This document shows, piece by piece, positions 25,620 through 32,034 of a stretch of 60,770 bases of DNA. Source of the stretch: JBHIBC01 sp046758905. GTDB taxonomy: Bacteria; Acidobacteriota; Polarisedimenticolia; Gp22-AA2. A program made the translations under genes and the position numbers. How positions within the stretch are numbered: position 1 is the first letter of the stretch; each line of letters opens with the position of its first letter. The stretch spans positions 1-60,770 of the forward strand of contig JBHIBC010000009.1 in the NCBI GenBank assembly GCA_046758905.1, read 5' to 3'. The notes below the pieces were generated by a model that had not been told where the DNA came from, made no database searches, and saw nothing but the letters and a program-made list of their open reading frames with translations.

Positions 25620-26510
25620 ATGCGCTCCACCACGGTACAGGGCATCCTCCGGAGCGTCGCGGTCGGCGTCCTGCTCGGCCTGCCGGCCCCGGCGGCGGGG
25701 TCCGATCTCGCGGGCGAGAGGGCCTCGGTCCTCTCCGATGTCCGGCCCGTCTCGGTCGCGTCCCGGACGCTCATCGCGGGCATGGCGATGGAGATCCGCG
25801 GGGGCCGCCTGGTGGTCGCGAGCGTGCTGCCGGGGTCGGCGGCGGCGCGAGCCGGGGTGCTGCCGGGCGACATCGTCCTGATCCTCGACGACGTGAGCCT
25901 CGTGGAGCTCGACCCCGACCGCCTCAGTCCGGCCGCGGCCCTCGAGATCCTCCGCGCGACAGCGTCGCCGGAGATCCGGTTGGTGCTCGGGCGCGGCGCG
26001 GGCACCCGGACGCTGAGCCTGCCCCGGGAGCTGTCCGCCGAGCCGCCGTCGGGCGCCGCCTCCCCGCCGAGCATCGGCTCGCCGGCACCGAGCTTCTCCG
26101 GGCGCGACCTCGCGGGGGAGACGGTCGCGCTGGACCAGTTCCGCGGCAGGCCGGTGCTGATCGACTTCTGGGCCAGCTGGTGCGCGCCCTGCCGAGACTC
26201 CGCGATCACGGTCCGGCGGCTCGCGGTCGAGCACGGCGACCGGCTGGCCATCATCGGGGTCAGCGTGGACGAGGACCGGCGGGCCTACGAGGCGTTCGCC
26301 CACAACAACCACCTCCCGGGCCATCAGCTGCACGACGGCGGCTGGTTCGGACCGATCGGGAGCCTGTTCGGCATCGCCGGGGCCGGGATCCCGTTCGCGG
26401 TCGTCATCGACCCGGAAGGCCGGGTCGCGGGCATGGGGCCGTCGGTGTCGGCGCAGGAGGAGACGATCCGGCGGTTGCTGGCCGCCGGTGGGACTAAGGG
26501 CGACCCCTGA
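25620..26510 (+). CDS. Exported PDZ-thioredoxin fusion (TlpA/ResA-like)
   Basis: This 296-residue protein has a signal peptide (residues 1-27, SVAVGVLLGLPAPAAG). A PDZ domain follows (about 50-135; SVLPGSAAARAGVLPGDIVL is the typical carboxylate-loop and helix region), then a TlpA/AhpC-type thioredoxin fold (about 150-290) with WASWCAPC as the redox-active CxxC and a cis-Pro region at GAGIPFAVVIDPEGRV. It likely handles disulfides or cytochrome c maturation in the periplasm, with the PDZ domain recruiting a substrate C-terminus. The next gene, an ECF sigma factor, follows after 18 bp, so the two may be co-expressed. Confidence 0.88.
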   Translation: MRSTTVQGILRSVAVGVLLGLPAPAAGSDLAGERASVLSDVRPVSVASRTLIAGMAMEIRGGRLVVASVLPGSAAARAGVLPGDIVLILDDVSLVELDPDRLSPAAALEILRATASPEIRLVLGRGAGTRTLSLPRELSAEPPSGAASPPSIGSPAPSFSGRDLAGETVALDQFRGRPVLIDFWASWCAPCRDSAITVRRLAVEHGDRLAIIGVSVDEDRRAYEAFAHNNHLPGHQLHDGGWFGPIGSLFGIAGAGIPFAVVIDPEGRVAGMGPSVSAQEETIRRLLAAGGTKGDP

Positions 26511-26528
26511 CCCGACGGGCGCGACCAC

Positions 26529-27146
26529 ATGCAGCGGCAGACCGCGGGCTCTCGACCCGACGCCGATCTGGTCCCGGGCCTCCGCTCCGGCGAGGAGTGG
26601 GCCTTCGAGGAGCTCCTGAGGCGCTTCGAGACCAGGGTCTACAACCTGGCCCGCTCGGTGACTCGCAGCGAGAGCGACGCGCAGGACGTCCTCCAGGACA
26701 CGTTCCTCAGCGTCTTCAGAAAGGTCAGCACGTTCAAGGAGGAGTCGAGCCTGTCGACCTGGATCTACCGGATCGCGGTCAACGCCGCCCTGATGAAGGT
26801 GCGCAGGCGCAGGCACGACGACCGCTCGGTCCCCATCGAGGACTGCCTGCCGAGATACGATGAGACCGGGCGCCGGATCGCGACCCTGCCGGACTGGCCT
26901 CCCCGCGCCGACGACGTCCTGCTCCGCAAGGAGCTGGCGGCGCACCTCGGTGAGGCGATCCGGGATCTGGAGCCCGGCCACAGGGCGGTGTTCGTCCTGC
27001 GGGACCAGGAGGGGTTGAGCACCGAACAGGTCGCCTCGGTGCTCGAGCTGAGCGTGCCGGCCGTGAAGTCACGGCTGCACCGGGCGCGTCTTTTTCTGCG
27101 CGAGCGCATCAAAGAATACTGGCTCGGCGGAGCCGCCGGGAGCTGA
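26529..27146 (+). CDS. ECF RNA polymerase sigma factor (RpoE-like)
   Basis: This 205-residue group IV sigma factor has region 2 at about 20-95, including FEELLRRFETRVYNLARSV and the DVLQDTFLSVFRK helix that contacts the -10. Region 4 lies at about 145-200 (LSTEQVASVLELSVPAVKSR, HTH for the -35). A zf-HC2 anti-sigma gene follows after 28 bp, the standard arrangement in which the membrane or soluble ZAS protein sequesters the sigma factor. The inducing signal is unknown. Confidence 0.93.
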   Translation: MQRQTAGSRPDADLVPGLRSGEEWAFEELLRRFETRVYNLARSVTRSESDAQDVLQDTFLSVFRKVSTFKEESSLSTWIYRIAVNAALMKVRRRRHDDRSVPIEDCLPRYDETGRRIATLPDWPPRADDVLLRKELAAHLGEAIRDLEPGHRAVFVLRDQEGLSTEQVASVLELSVPAVKSRLHRARLFLRERIKEYWLGGAAGS

Positions 27147-27174
27147 CCGCGGGGGAGATGGGGACGGGGAGACC

Positions 27175-27417
27175 ATGGACACCTGCAAGGATATCTTCGA
27201 CCTCCTGAGCGACTACTTGGACGGCGACCTCGCGCCGGAGCGGCGCGAGGCGTTCGAGGCCCACATGAGCCAGTGCCCGCCCTGCGTCGAGTACCTCGAC
27301 AGCCTCCGCCAGACGCAGACCATCGCCAGGTCGCTCCGCTGCGAGCAGATACCCGGCGACGTGCAGCGGATGCTGCGCACCTTCCTGGAGCGGGAACTCA
27401 GGAGCGGGAAGCCCTGA
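27175..27417 (+). CDS. Zinc-finger anti-sigma factor (zf-HC2 / ZAS type)
   Basis: This 80-residue protein has the anti-sigma zinc motif H-x3-C-x2-C (HMSQCPPC, about residue 30), with Cys4 upstream as a possible fourth ligand, in the usual helical hairpin (IFDLLSDYLDGDLAPERREA). It has no transmembrane helix, so it is a soluble ZAS protein and may be redox-sensitive like RsrA. It lies directly after its cognate ECF sigma gene, and its stop overlaps the CTG start of the DUF3187-like gene. Confidence 0.9.
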   Translation: MDTCKDIFDLLSDYLDGDLAPERREAFEAHMSQCPPCVEYLDSLRQTQTIARSLRCEQIPGDVQRMLRTFLERELRSGKP

Positions 27418-28646
27418 CCGGTCCCCCGCGCCCCGCCGCGCTCCTCCTGGCGCTGGTCGCCGGCGCCACGTACGGCGCGGAACGGGCCCCTGGCCCCGAG
27501 GCCGACGCCCCCTTCCCGCTGCGCAACCAGCTCGCGCTGCACCTCCTGTTCCTCGACCAGACGCCGCGCAGCGCACGGCTCCTCGCCGTCCGGGAGACGC
27601 GCCTCGCGTTCCACCTGACCTACGAGAACACTCTGGTCGCGACCGACGGCCTGATCGAGGCGTTCCGCCGGGACGATTTCTCGAGGTACGGCGGCACCGT
27701 GACGCAGCCCATCCTGGAGACGATCGCCGCGGGAGTGAGGAGCCGTACCGCGTTCTACATCGACGGCGAGACGATGAGGGCGGTCCTGGACGCGGGCGTG
27801 GGGGTCGGATCGCGGTTCGAGATCGGCCTCGAGATCCCCTTCCTCCTGCACTCGGGCGGGGGCGTGGACTCGTTCATCGAGAGCTACCACGACCGGTTCG
27901 GGTTTCCGGACGGCGGGCGCCCCGCCTTCGTGTCCGATCGCTTCGCCGTCGGGTACGTGGGGGACGGCGAGTCCGTGTTCATCGACCGCGCCCCGGGCGG
28001 GTTCCACCTCGGGGACGTGGTGCTCTCGGGACGCGCGGGCCTGGTCCGAGGAGACCGGCGCCGCCCCGCCGTGGCCGCGTCGGCCTCGGTGAAGCTCCCC
28101 ACGGGCGACCCGGGCGATATGTTCGGCAGCGGCTCCACCGACTACGGAGTGTCGATCCTGGTCACGCAGCCGCTCGGCCGCACGACCCTGCACGGCGGCT
28201 ACGCCTTCACGGCGGTCGGCGAATGGGAGACCGCGCCAGAGCTGCCGCTGAGCGATTCGAGGAGCCTGTTCCTCGCCTACGCCTTCGCGGCCACGCCCCG
28301 CACCACGCTGATCGGACAGTGGCTCCGATCCAGCGGACCGTTCCAATTCCGCTCCGGGAACGACCTCGGCCGGGTGGCCAATGAGGTCGCCGTGGGGTTT
28401 CGTCATCTGAACCGGCACGACCTCGCCTTGGAGTGGGCCTTCATCGAGAATCTCAACGGCGACTTCAACACTCCCGACGTCGGGATCTTCGTCGGCCTGT
28501 CGCTGCGCCCGGGTGCGGGCCCGCCGTCCGGACCGATCCGCGGGGACGGGCTGCAAGTCCATGAAGCCAAGAGGCTTACGCGAGGCAGCGGCGGGCTGGG
28601 GGCGGAATCGGCCGGGCGGCGCGCGGGCCCGCAGCCCGGAGGCTGA
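27414..28646 (+). CDS. DUF3187-like outer-membrane beta-barrel protein, probable CTG start
   Basis: This exported protein of about 410 residues has alternating beta strands and aromatic strand ends typical of outer-membrane barrels. Segments such as NQLALHLLFLDQTPRSARLL, VGVGSRFEIGLEIPFLLHSG and ASASVKLPTGDPGDMFG match the DUF3187 family. A signal peptide (PAALLLALVAGATYG) begins right after CTG 27414, which overlaps the anti-sigma TGA and has AGGAGCGGG upstream. No ATG, GTG or TTG lies in frame between the anti-sigma interior and this signal peptide, so a CTG start or a coupled start is the most likely reading. Co-expression with the sigma pair suggests an envelope-stress target. Confidence 0.75.
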   Translation: MTGPPRPAALLLALVAGATYGAERAPGPEADAPFPLRNQLALHLLFLDQTPRSARLLAVRETRLAFHLTYENTLVATDGLIEAFRRDDFSRYGGTVTQPILETIAAGVRSRTAFYIDGETMRAVLDAGVGVGSRFEIGLEIPFLLHSGGGVDSFIESYHDRFGFPDGGRPAFVSDRFAVGYVGDGESVFIDRAPGGFHLGDVVLSGRAGLVRGDRRRPAVAASASVKLPTGDPGDMFGSGSTDYGVSILVTQPLGRTTLHGGYAFTAVGEWETAPELPLSDSRSLFLAYAFAATPRTTLIGQWLRSSGPFQFRSGNDLGRVANEVAVGFRHLNRHDLALEWAFIENLNGDFNTPDVGIFVGLSLRPGAGPPSGPIRGDGLQVHEAKRLTRGSGGLGAESAGRRAGPQPGG

Positions 28647-28691
28647 CCCGCAGCGGGCCGCCGATCCCCCCTGTTTCCGCCGCGAATCCCG

Positions 28692-28720
28692 TTGCTGCCT
28701 GCGAACCCTCGCCGTATAAT
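28692..28720 (+). promoter_or_regulatory. Promoter with consensus -10 for the XRE regulator
   Basis: TTGCTG (28692-28697), a 17-bp spacer and TATAAT (28715-28720), giving a leader of about 65 nt before the GTG at 28792. Confidence 0.75.
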
Positions 28721-28721
28721 G

Positions 28722-28736
28722 TGTCCAATTCGGACA
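28722..28736. promoter_or_regulatory. Inverted-repeat operator at the transcription start
   Basis: TGTCC-aattc-GGACA, perfect 5-bp arms, lies immediately after the -10 and covers the predicted transcription start. The position suits repression, possibly by the XRE protein encoded just downstream. Confidence 0.55.
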
Positions 28737-28791
28737 GGGCCCCTGTTTCGAGCCCGGACCCGCGTCGGTTCACCCGGCACCCGCCGGGACG

Positions 28792-29394
28792 GTGAGGAAG
28801 GTGGAGCCACTCGACAAGAGGGTGATCGGCGAGCGCATCAAACGGCTGAGGAAGTCGAGGGGACTGCGGCAGTGGCAGATGGCGGAGAAGCTCTCGGCCA
28901 CGCAGCCGGCGGTCCACAAGTACGAGAACGGGATCCTGCCCGAGGTCAAGCGGCTCCTCGAGCTGGCCCGCATCGGCAACACCTCCGTCGAGTGGATCCT
29001 CACCGGCCATCACTGGGAGAACGGCTCCACCGAGATGGAGCGCCTGGATCCGCGAATCTACGAGCTGGCGTATCAGCTCCACTCCCTGTCCTCCGAGGAT
29101 CGCAAGATCCTCGCGGGGGCCCTCGAAGTGATCGACGACGCGGTGGCGAAGCTGCGGGACCGCACGGCCCAGGAGCCGCGGAACATGAGCGATATCGAGC
29201 TGGCCCGCGCCCTCCGGGCGTTCGAGTCGCAGGCACGGGAGGCGCTGCTCGCATCGCTGTCGGTCTACGACGCGGTCGTCACGACCCTGGCCAGCTCGAA
29301 GGTGCGCGAGCTGCACCGCTTCGGCGGACCCGCCGAGGAGCCGCAGGACGTCCGCGACGAGCCGCTCCCGAGCCTGCAGAAGAACGCCGGCTGA
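28792..29394 (+). CDS. XRE-family transcriptional regulator
   Basis: This 200-residue protein has an N-terminal HTH_3 domain (about 8-65): IGERIKRLRKSRGLRQWQMA, then KLSATQPAVHKYENGILPEV with the recognition helix. It continues with a helical C-terminal region (about 85-170) of unknown ligand-binding or dimerisation role. The start is GTG 28792; a GTG three codons on is also possible. A palindrome at 28722-28736 overlaps its promoter and suggests autoregulation. No toxin gene accompanies it, so a toxin-antitoxin role is not supported. Confidence 0.88.
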   Translation: MRKVEPLDKRVIGERIKRLRKSRGLRQWQMAEKLSATQPAVHKYENGILPEVKRLLELARIGNTSVEWILTGHHWENGSTEMERLDPRIYELAYQLHSLSSEDRKILAGALEVIDDAVAKLRDRTAQEPRNMSDIELARALRAFESQAREALLASLSVYDAVVTTLASSKVRELHRFGGPAEEPQDVRDEPLPSLQKNAG

Positions 29395-29426
29395 TAGTCC
29401 CACACCCCTCTCCCGCGCCGGTCGGA

Positions 29427-29456
29427 TTGACAGGCATTTCCGGCGGGACGTAGCAT
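29427..29456 (+). promoter_or_regulatory. Promoter of leaderless rarA
   Basis: A perfect TTGACA (29427-29432), an 18-bp spacer and TAGCAT (29451-29456). The ATG at 29463 is at the expected transcription start, with no Shine-Dalgarno. Confidence 0.7.
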
Positions 29457-29462
29457 CGGCGC

Positions 29463-30836
29463 ATGGATCTCTTCGACCCCCGCCCGCGGCCGGGCGAGCC
29501 GGACGGGCCGGTCCCGCCCGGCGCCCCCGCCCCTCTCGCCGACCGCATGAGGCCCCGGACACTGGACGAGGTCGTCGGGCAGGAGGAGCTCGTCGCGGAG
29601 GGCCGTCCGCTCCGCCGGGCCATCGAGGCGGACCGCGTCGGCTCCATGATCCTCTGGGGTCCTCCCGGGTCGGGGAAGACGACCGTGGCCCGACTGATCG
29701 CCGGGCTCACGCGGGCCCAGTTCATCTCCTTCAGCGCGGTGCTGTCCGGCGTCCGCGAGATCAGGGAGGTCATGCGCGCGGCGGATCTCTGCCGGCGCTC
29801 GGCCGGACGACGCACCATCCTGTTCATCGACGAGATCCACCGGTTCAACCGCGCGCAGCAGGACGCCTTCCTCCCTTACGTGGAGCGGGGATCGATCGTC
29901 CTGATCGGGGCCACGACCCAGAACCCCTCCTTCGAGGTGAACGCGGCGCTTCTGTCGCGCTGCACGGTGTTCGTCCTGCGGCCGCTCGGGGACGCCGAGA
30001 TCCGGACCCTGCTCAGACGGGCGATCGCCGAGCGGCGCGGCCTGGCCGACATGAGGGTCGCGGCGAGCGACGAGGACCTGCTCCACCTGGCCTCTCTGTG
30101 CGCGGGCGACGCGCGGCGCGCGCTGAACGTCCTGGAGCTGGTCGCGCAGTCGATACGGCCGACCGCCGACGGCCGGCGCATGATCGACCGCCCGTCGATC
30201 GCCCGCGCGGTGCAGCGGGCGGCGCTCCTGTACGACAGGGCCGGAGAGGAGCACTACAATCTGGTCTCCGCGCTCCATAAGTCGCTGCGGAACAGCGACG
30301 CCGATGCGGCGCTGTACTGGCTGATACGGATGCTGGAGTCCGGCGAGGACCCGCTGTACGTCGCCAGGCGGATGGTGCGCTTCGCGTCGGAGGACGTCGG
30401 CAACGCCGACCCCCAAGCCTTGGCGGTCGCGCTCGCGGCCAAGGAGGCGTTCGAGTTCCTGGGGCTGCCGGAGGGCAGCTTGGCCCTGGCGCAGGCGGCG
30501 ATCTATCTCGCGGCCGCGCCGAAGAGCAACGCGGTCTATGCCGCCTTCAACAGGGTGCGCGAGGATCTACGGTCCGGAGCGCTCGACCCGGTGCCCCTCG
30601 CGATCCGCAACGCGCCGACCCCGCTGATGAGGGATCTGGGGTGCGCCCGTGACTATCAGTACGCCCACGATTTCGCCGAGGGAACGGCCGGCATGGAGTG
30701 CCTGCCGGAGCGGCTCCGTGGCAGACGCTACTATCGGCCGCGCGAGGTCGGACGCGAGAAGGCGATCGCGGAGAGGTTGAGGCGTCTCGAGGAGATCAGG
30801 CGGCGCCTGCGCGAGGGCCCCGCCCCCTCAAGGTAG
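29463..30836 (+). CDS. rarA: Replication-associated recombination protein A (AAA+ ATPase)
   Basis: RarA/MgsA is the bacterial homologue of WRNIP1/Mgs1, acting at stalled replication forks with SSB and RecA. The 457-residue protein has PLADRMRPRTLDEVVGQEEL at the N-terminus, Walker A GPPGSGKTT (about residue 66), Walker B ILFIDEIHRFN, sensor 1 GATTQNPSFEVN and the arginine finger region NAALLSRC. The C-terminal tetramerisation domain has HYNLVSALHKSLRNSDADAA and the family tail YKYAHDF-like sequence (YQYAHDFAEG). The start appears leaderless. Confidence 0.95.
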   Translation: MDLFDPRPRPGEPDGPVPPGAPAPLADRMRPRTLDEVVGQEELVAEGRPLRRAIEADRVGSMILWGPPGSGKTTVARLIAGLTRAQFISFSAVLSGVREIREVMRAADLCRRSAGRRTILFIDEIHRFNRAQQDAFLPYVERGSIVLIGATTQNPSFEVNAALLSRCTVFVLRPLGDAEIRTLLRRAIAERRGLADMRVAASDEDLLHLASLCAGDARRALNVLELVAQSIRPTADGRRMIDRPSIARAVQRAALLYDRAGEEHYNLVSALHKSLRNSDADAALYWLIRMLESGEDPLYVARRMVRFASEDVGNADPQALAVALAAKEAFEFLGLPEGSLALAQAAIYLAAAPKSNAVYAAFNRVREDLRSGALDPVPLAIRNAPTPLMRDLGCARDYQYAHDFAEGTAGMECLPERLRGRRYYRPREVGREKAIAERLRRLEEIRRRLREGPAPSR

Positions 30837-30843
30837 CGCGGCC

Positions 30844-31047
30844 TCAGGACCGGGCCGCGACGGTCTCGCTCGCCCGCAGGAGGGTATAGGTGGCGTCCCC
30901 GCCCGGGCAGAGGTCGCACATCGGCAGGATGGTCCCCGCGCGGAACTCGAGGACGGTCTCCCTCCCGTCGAGCTCGCAGGTCCGGCACCGGTACCGGCCG
31001 GTGACGCGGCACGTCTCCCCGCTCTTCCAGGTCTTCGAGGAGTTCAT
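30844..31047 (-). CDS. Small zinc-ribbon protein
   Basis: This 67-residue protein carries two CxxC knuckles, CRTC (residues 20-23) and CDLC (about 44-47), separated by a hydrophobic beta hairpin (ETVLEFRAGTILP), the layout of a zinc ribbon. An N-terminal SSKTWKSGETCRVTGRY segment has one more cysteine. The ATG at 31047 has GGAGG 6 nt upstream. The family is not recognised by name; similar tiny ribbons are common in delta-proteobacteria and acidobacteria. It converges on rarA with 7 bp between stops. Confidence 0.8.
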   Translation of the reverse strand: MNSSKTWKSGETCRVTGRYRCRTCELDGRETVLEFRAGTILPMCDLCPGGDATYTLLRASETVAARS

Positions 31048-31133
31048 CTCGGCCTCCGCATGGGACGATGATTGTCGCAGAGGTCGGGACGGCTGTCAAA
31101 GCGCCCGCGGGGCGGGCTCGCCCGGGCGTCGGG

Positions 31134-31167
31134 GAAAATAATTGAGGGGTGACGCCAGTCACCCCTC
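31134..31167 (-). terminator. Rho-independent terminator of the lysine-rich peptide gene
   Basis: On the minus strand, a perfect 10-bp stem (GAGGGGTGAC / GTCACCCCTC, 31144-31153 with 31158-31167, 4-nt loop) is followed by AATTATTTT. It lies 25 bp past the stop of the peptide gene. Confidence 0.85.
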
Positions 31168-31192
31168 GCAAGGCACTTCCGAAGAAACGGAG

Positions 31193-31264
31193 CTATTTCT
31201 TCTTCCGCTTCTTCGTCGTGGACTTCTTCCCCTTCTTCTTCGCGGCTTTCTTCTTCTTGGCTAT
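31193..31264 (-). CDS. 23-residue lysine-rich peptide, probable ATA start
   Basis: On the minus strand, codons from 31264 read, after the initiator, A-K-K-K-K-A-A-K-K-K-G-K-K-S-T-T-K-K-R-K-K-K and end in TAG. That is 15 Lys/Arg in 23 residues. An extended ribosome site GGGAGGTGAT lies upstream with 9 nt between GGAGG and the ATA at 31264; an in-frame TTG at 31270 is only 3 nt away, so ATA fits the spacing better. A clean intrinsic terminator follows. The composition resembles histone H1-tail-like or ribosome-associated basic peptides and suggests binding to nucleic acids. This is inferred, not shown. It is too short for normal gene calling. Confidence 0.7.
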   Translation of the reverse strand: MAKKKKAAKKKGKKSTTKKRKKK

Positions 31265-31280
31265 GACCAATCACCTCCCT

Positions 31281-31631
31281 TCCAGCCAGCTTCGGTTTCG
31301 AGCTCCCGGCGGCCTCGGGCCACGGCGGCCCGGCAGCCGGAAAGTCCTCTCGCGGCAGCACCGACGGCCGCGGATGTCAACGAACACGATCAATGCGCTG
31401 GATGATGATGGGCGCCGCCTCGAAGGCATCCGGAGGGTGAACGCTCCCGGGAAACGGATCGTCGGGGGGCCCGTGGTCCCTCACCGCTCGAATCGATCCT
31501 CGTCCCACTCGCTGACGACCGCATCTTCGTCTCGCCGCTGCGACTCGGACATCACTGCGTCCGGAATGAATGCTGGCCACCGCGGAGCGTCGCGTCACGA
31601 TCGATCGTCTTCGCATCGACGATCGAATTCC
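31281..31631. other. Non-coding stretch with GATC/CGATCG-rich sequence
   Basis: No convincing gene was found. The stretch has lower GC and different word use from its flanks, with many GATC and CGA words; ORFs on both strands lack ribosome sites and family motifs. A perfect minus-strand TTGACA occurs at 31380-31375 without a clear -10; it could serve the lysine-rich peptide. Confidence 0.5.
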
Positions 31632-31676
31632 ATGAACGTCGCAATCTATAACATGAAGGGGATCACGTGTCAATAG
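31632..31676 (+). pseudogene. Short ParA-like N-terminal stub (14 codons), possible remnant
   Basis: ATG 31632 to TAG 31676 encodes MNVAIYNMKGITCQ. The first ten residues match the start of ParA/MinD-type ATPases (xxxAIYNMKGGVGKT), but the sequence breaks off just before the Walker A glycines and stops at the foot of a terminator hairpin. It has no ribosome site. This may be a deletion scar, a peptide, or chance. Confidence 0.3.
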
Positions 31677-31705
31677 ATCGCGCGTGTCGATCGCGCGATT
31701 TTTTT
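31677..31705 (+). terminator. Rho-independent terminator (plus strand)
   Basis: ATCGCGCG (31677-31684), a 7-nt loop, CGCGCGAT (31692-31699) and seven T residues. It follows the 14-codon ParA-like stub directly. No annotated plus-strand gene feeds it, so it implies an unrecognised transcript starting in 31.27-31.63 kb. Confidence 0.75.
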
Positions 31706-31893
31706 GTCGACGATCATCGACGAGCGCGATCTTCATCGAACGATCCCTCACCACCGCGCCGCGCGCGATCGATCCGCCATCCCGCGTCGCGCGCATCGCG
31801 CCCTCTCGATCCGCCCGCATCGTCATCACCCGCTCGCCGATCCGGTCCGGCGCCGGCGGCTCCGCGCCGCCCGCCATCAATATAAATTGCGAT

Positions 31894-31918
31894 CCGCCCC
31901 GGCGCCAGCCCGGGGCGG
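31894..31918. other. GC-rich perfect hairpin
   Basis: CCGCCCCGG and CCGGGGCGG (9-bp arms, 7-nt loop) lie next to the AT-rich run CAATATAAATTG. There is no T tract, so this is a weak or bidirectional terminator, or a regulatory structure ahead of rho. Confidence 0.4.
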
Positions 31919-31944
31919 CCTCGCGCCCGCCCGCCACATGACGC

Positions 31945-31974
31945 TTGACCGCGAGGGTCGAATCACGCTAGCCT
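31945..31974 (+). promoter_or_regulatory. Candidate promoter for rho
   Basis: TTGACC (31945-31950), an 18-bp spacer and TAGCCT (31969-31974), about 55 nt before the TTG start, leaving room for a leader with attenuation. Confidence 0.5.
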
Positions 31975-32034
31975 CTTGCACGTCACACACCAGTCGGGAT
32001 CTTCTCCTGATCCCCGTTAGGAACGGCCTTACCC

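Noticed and set aside
28792..29394. XRE protein as an antitoxin
   Set aside because: The flanking genes are a DUF3187 barrel and rarA; no small toxin ORF is next to it.
31149..31631. Plus-strand frame starting KKRSYFFFRFF over the lysine-rich peptide gene
   Set aside because: The Phe-rich sequence is the antisense of the Lys codons; the SD and the peptide's own terminator support the minus strand.
31377..31937. 186-codon minus-strand frame in the rarA-rho interval
   Set aside because: Met-rich and Arg-rich without any domain, crosses the T tract of a plus-strand terminator, and has no ribosome site.
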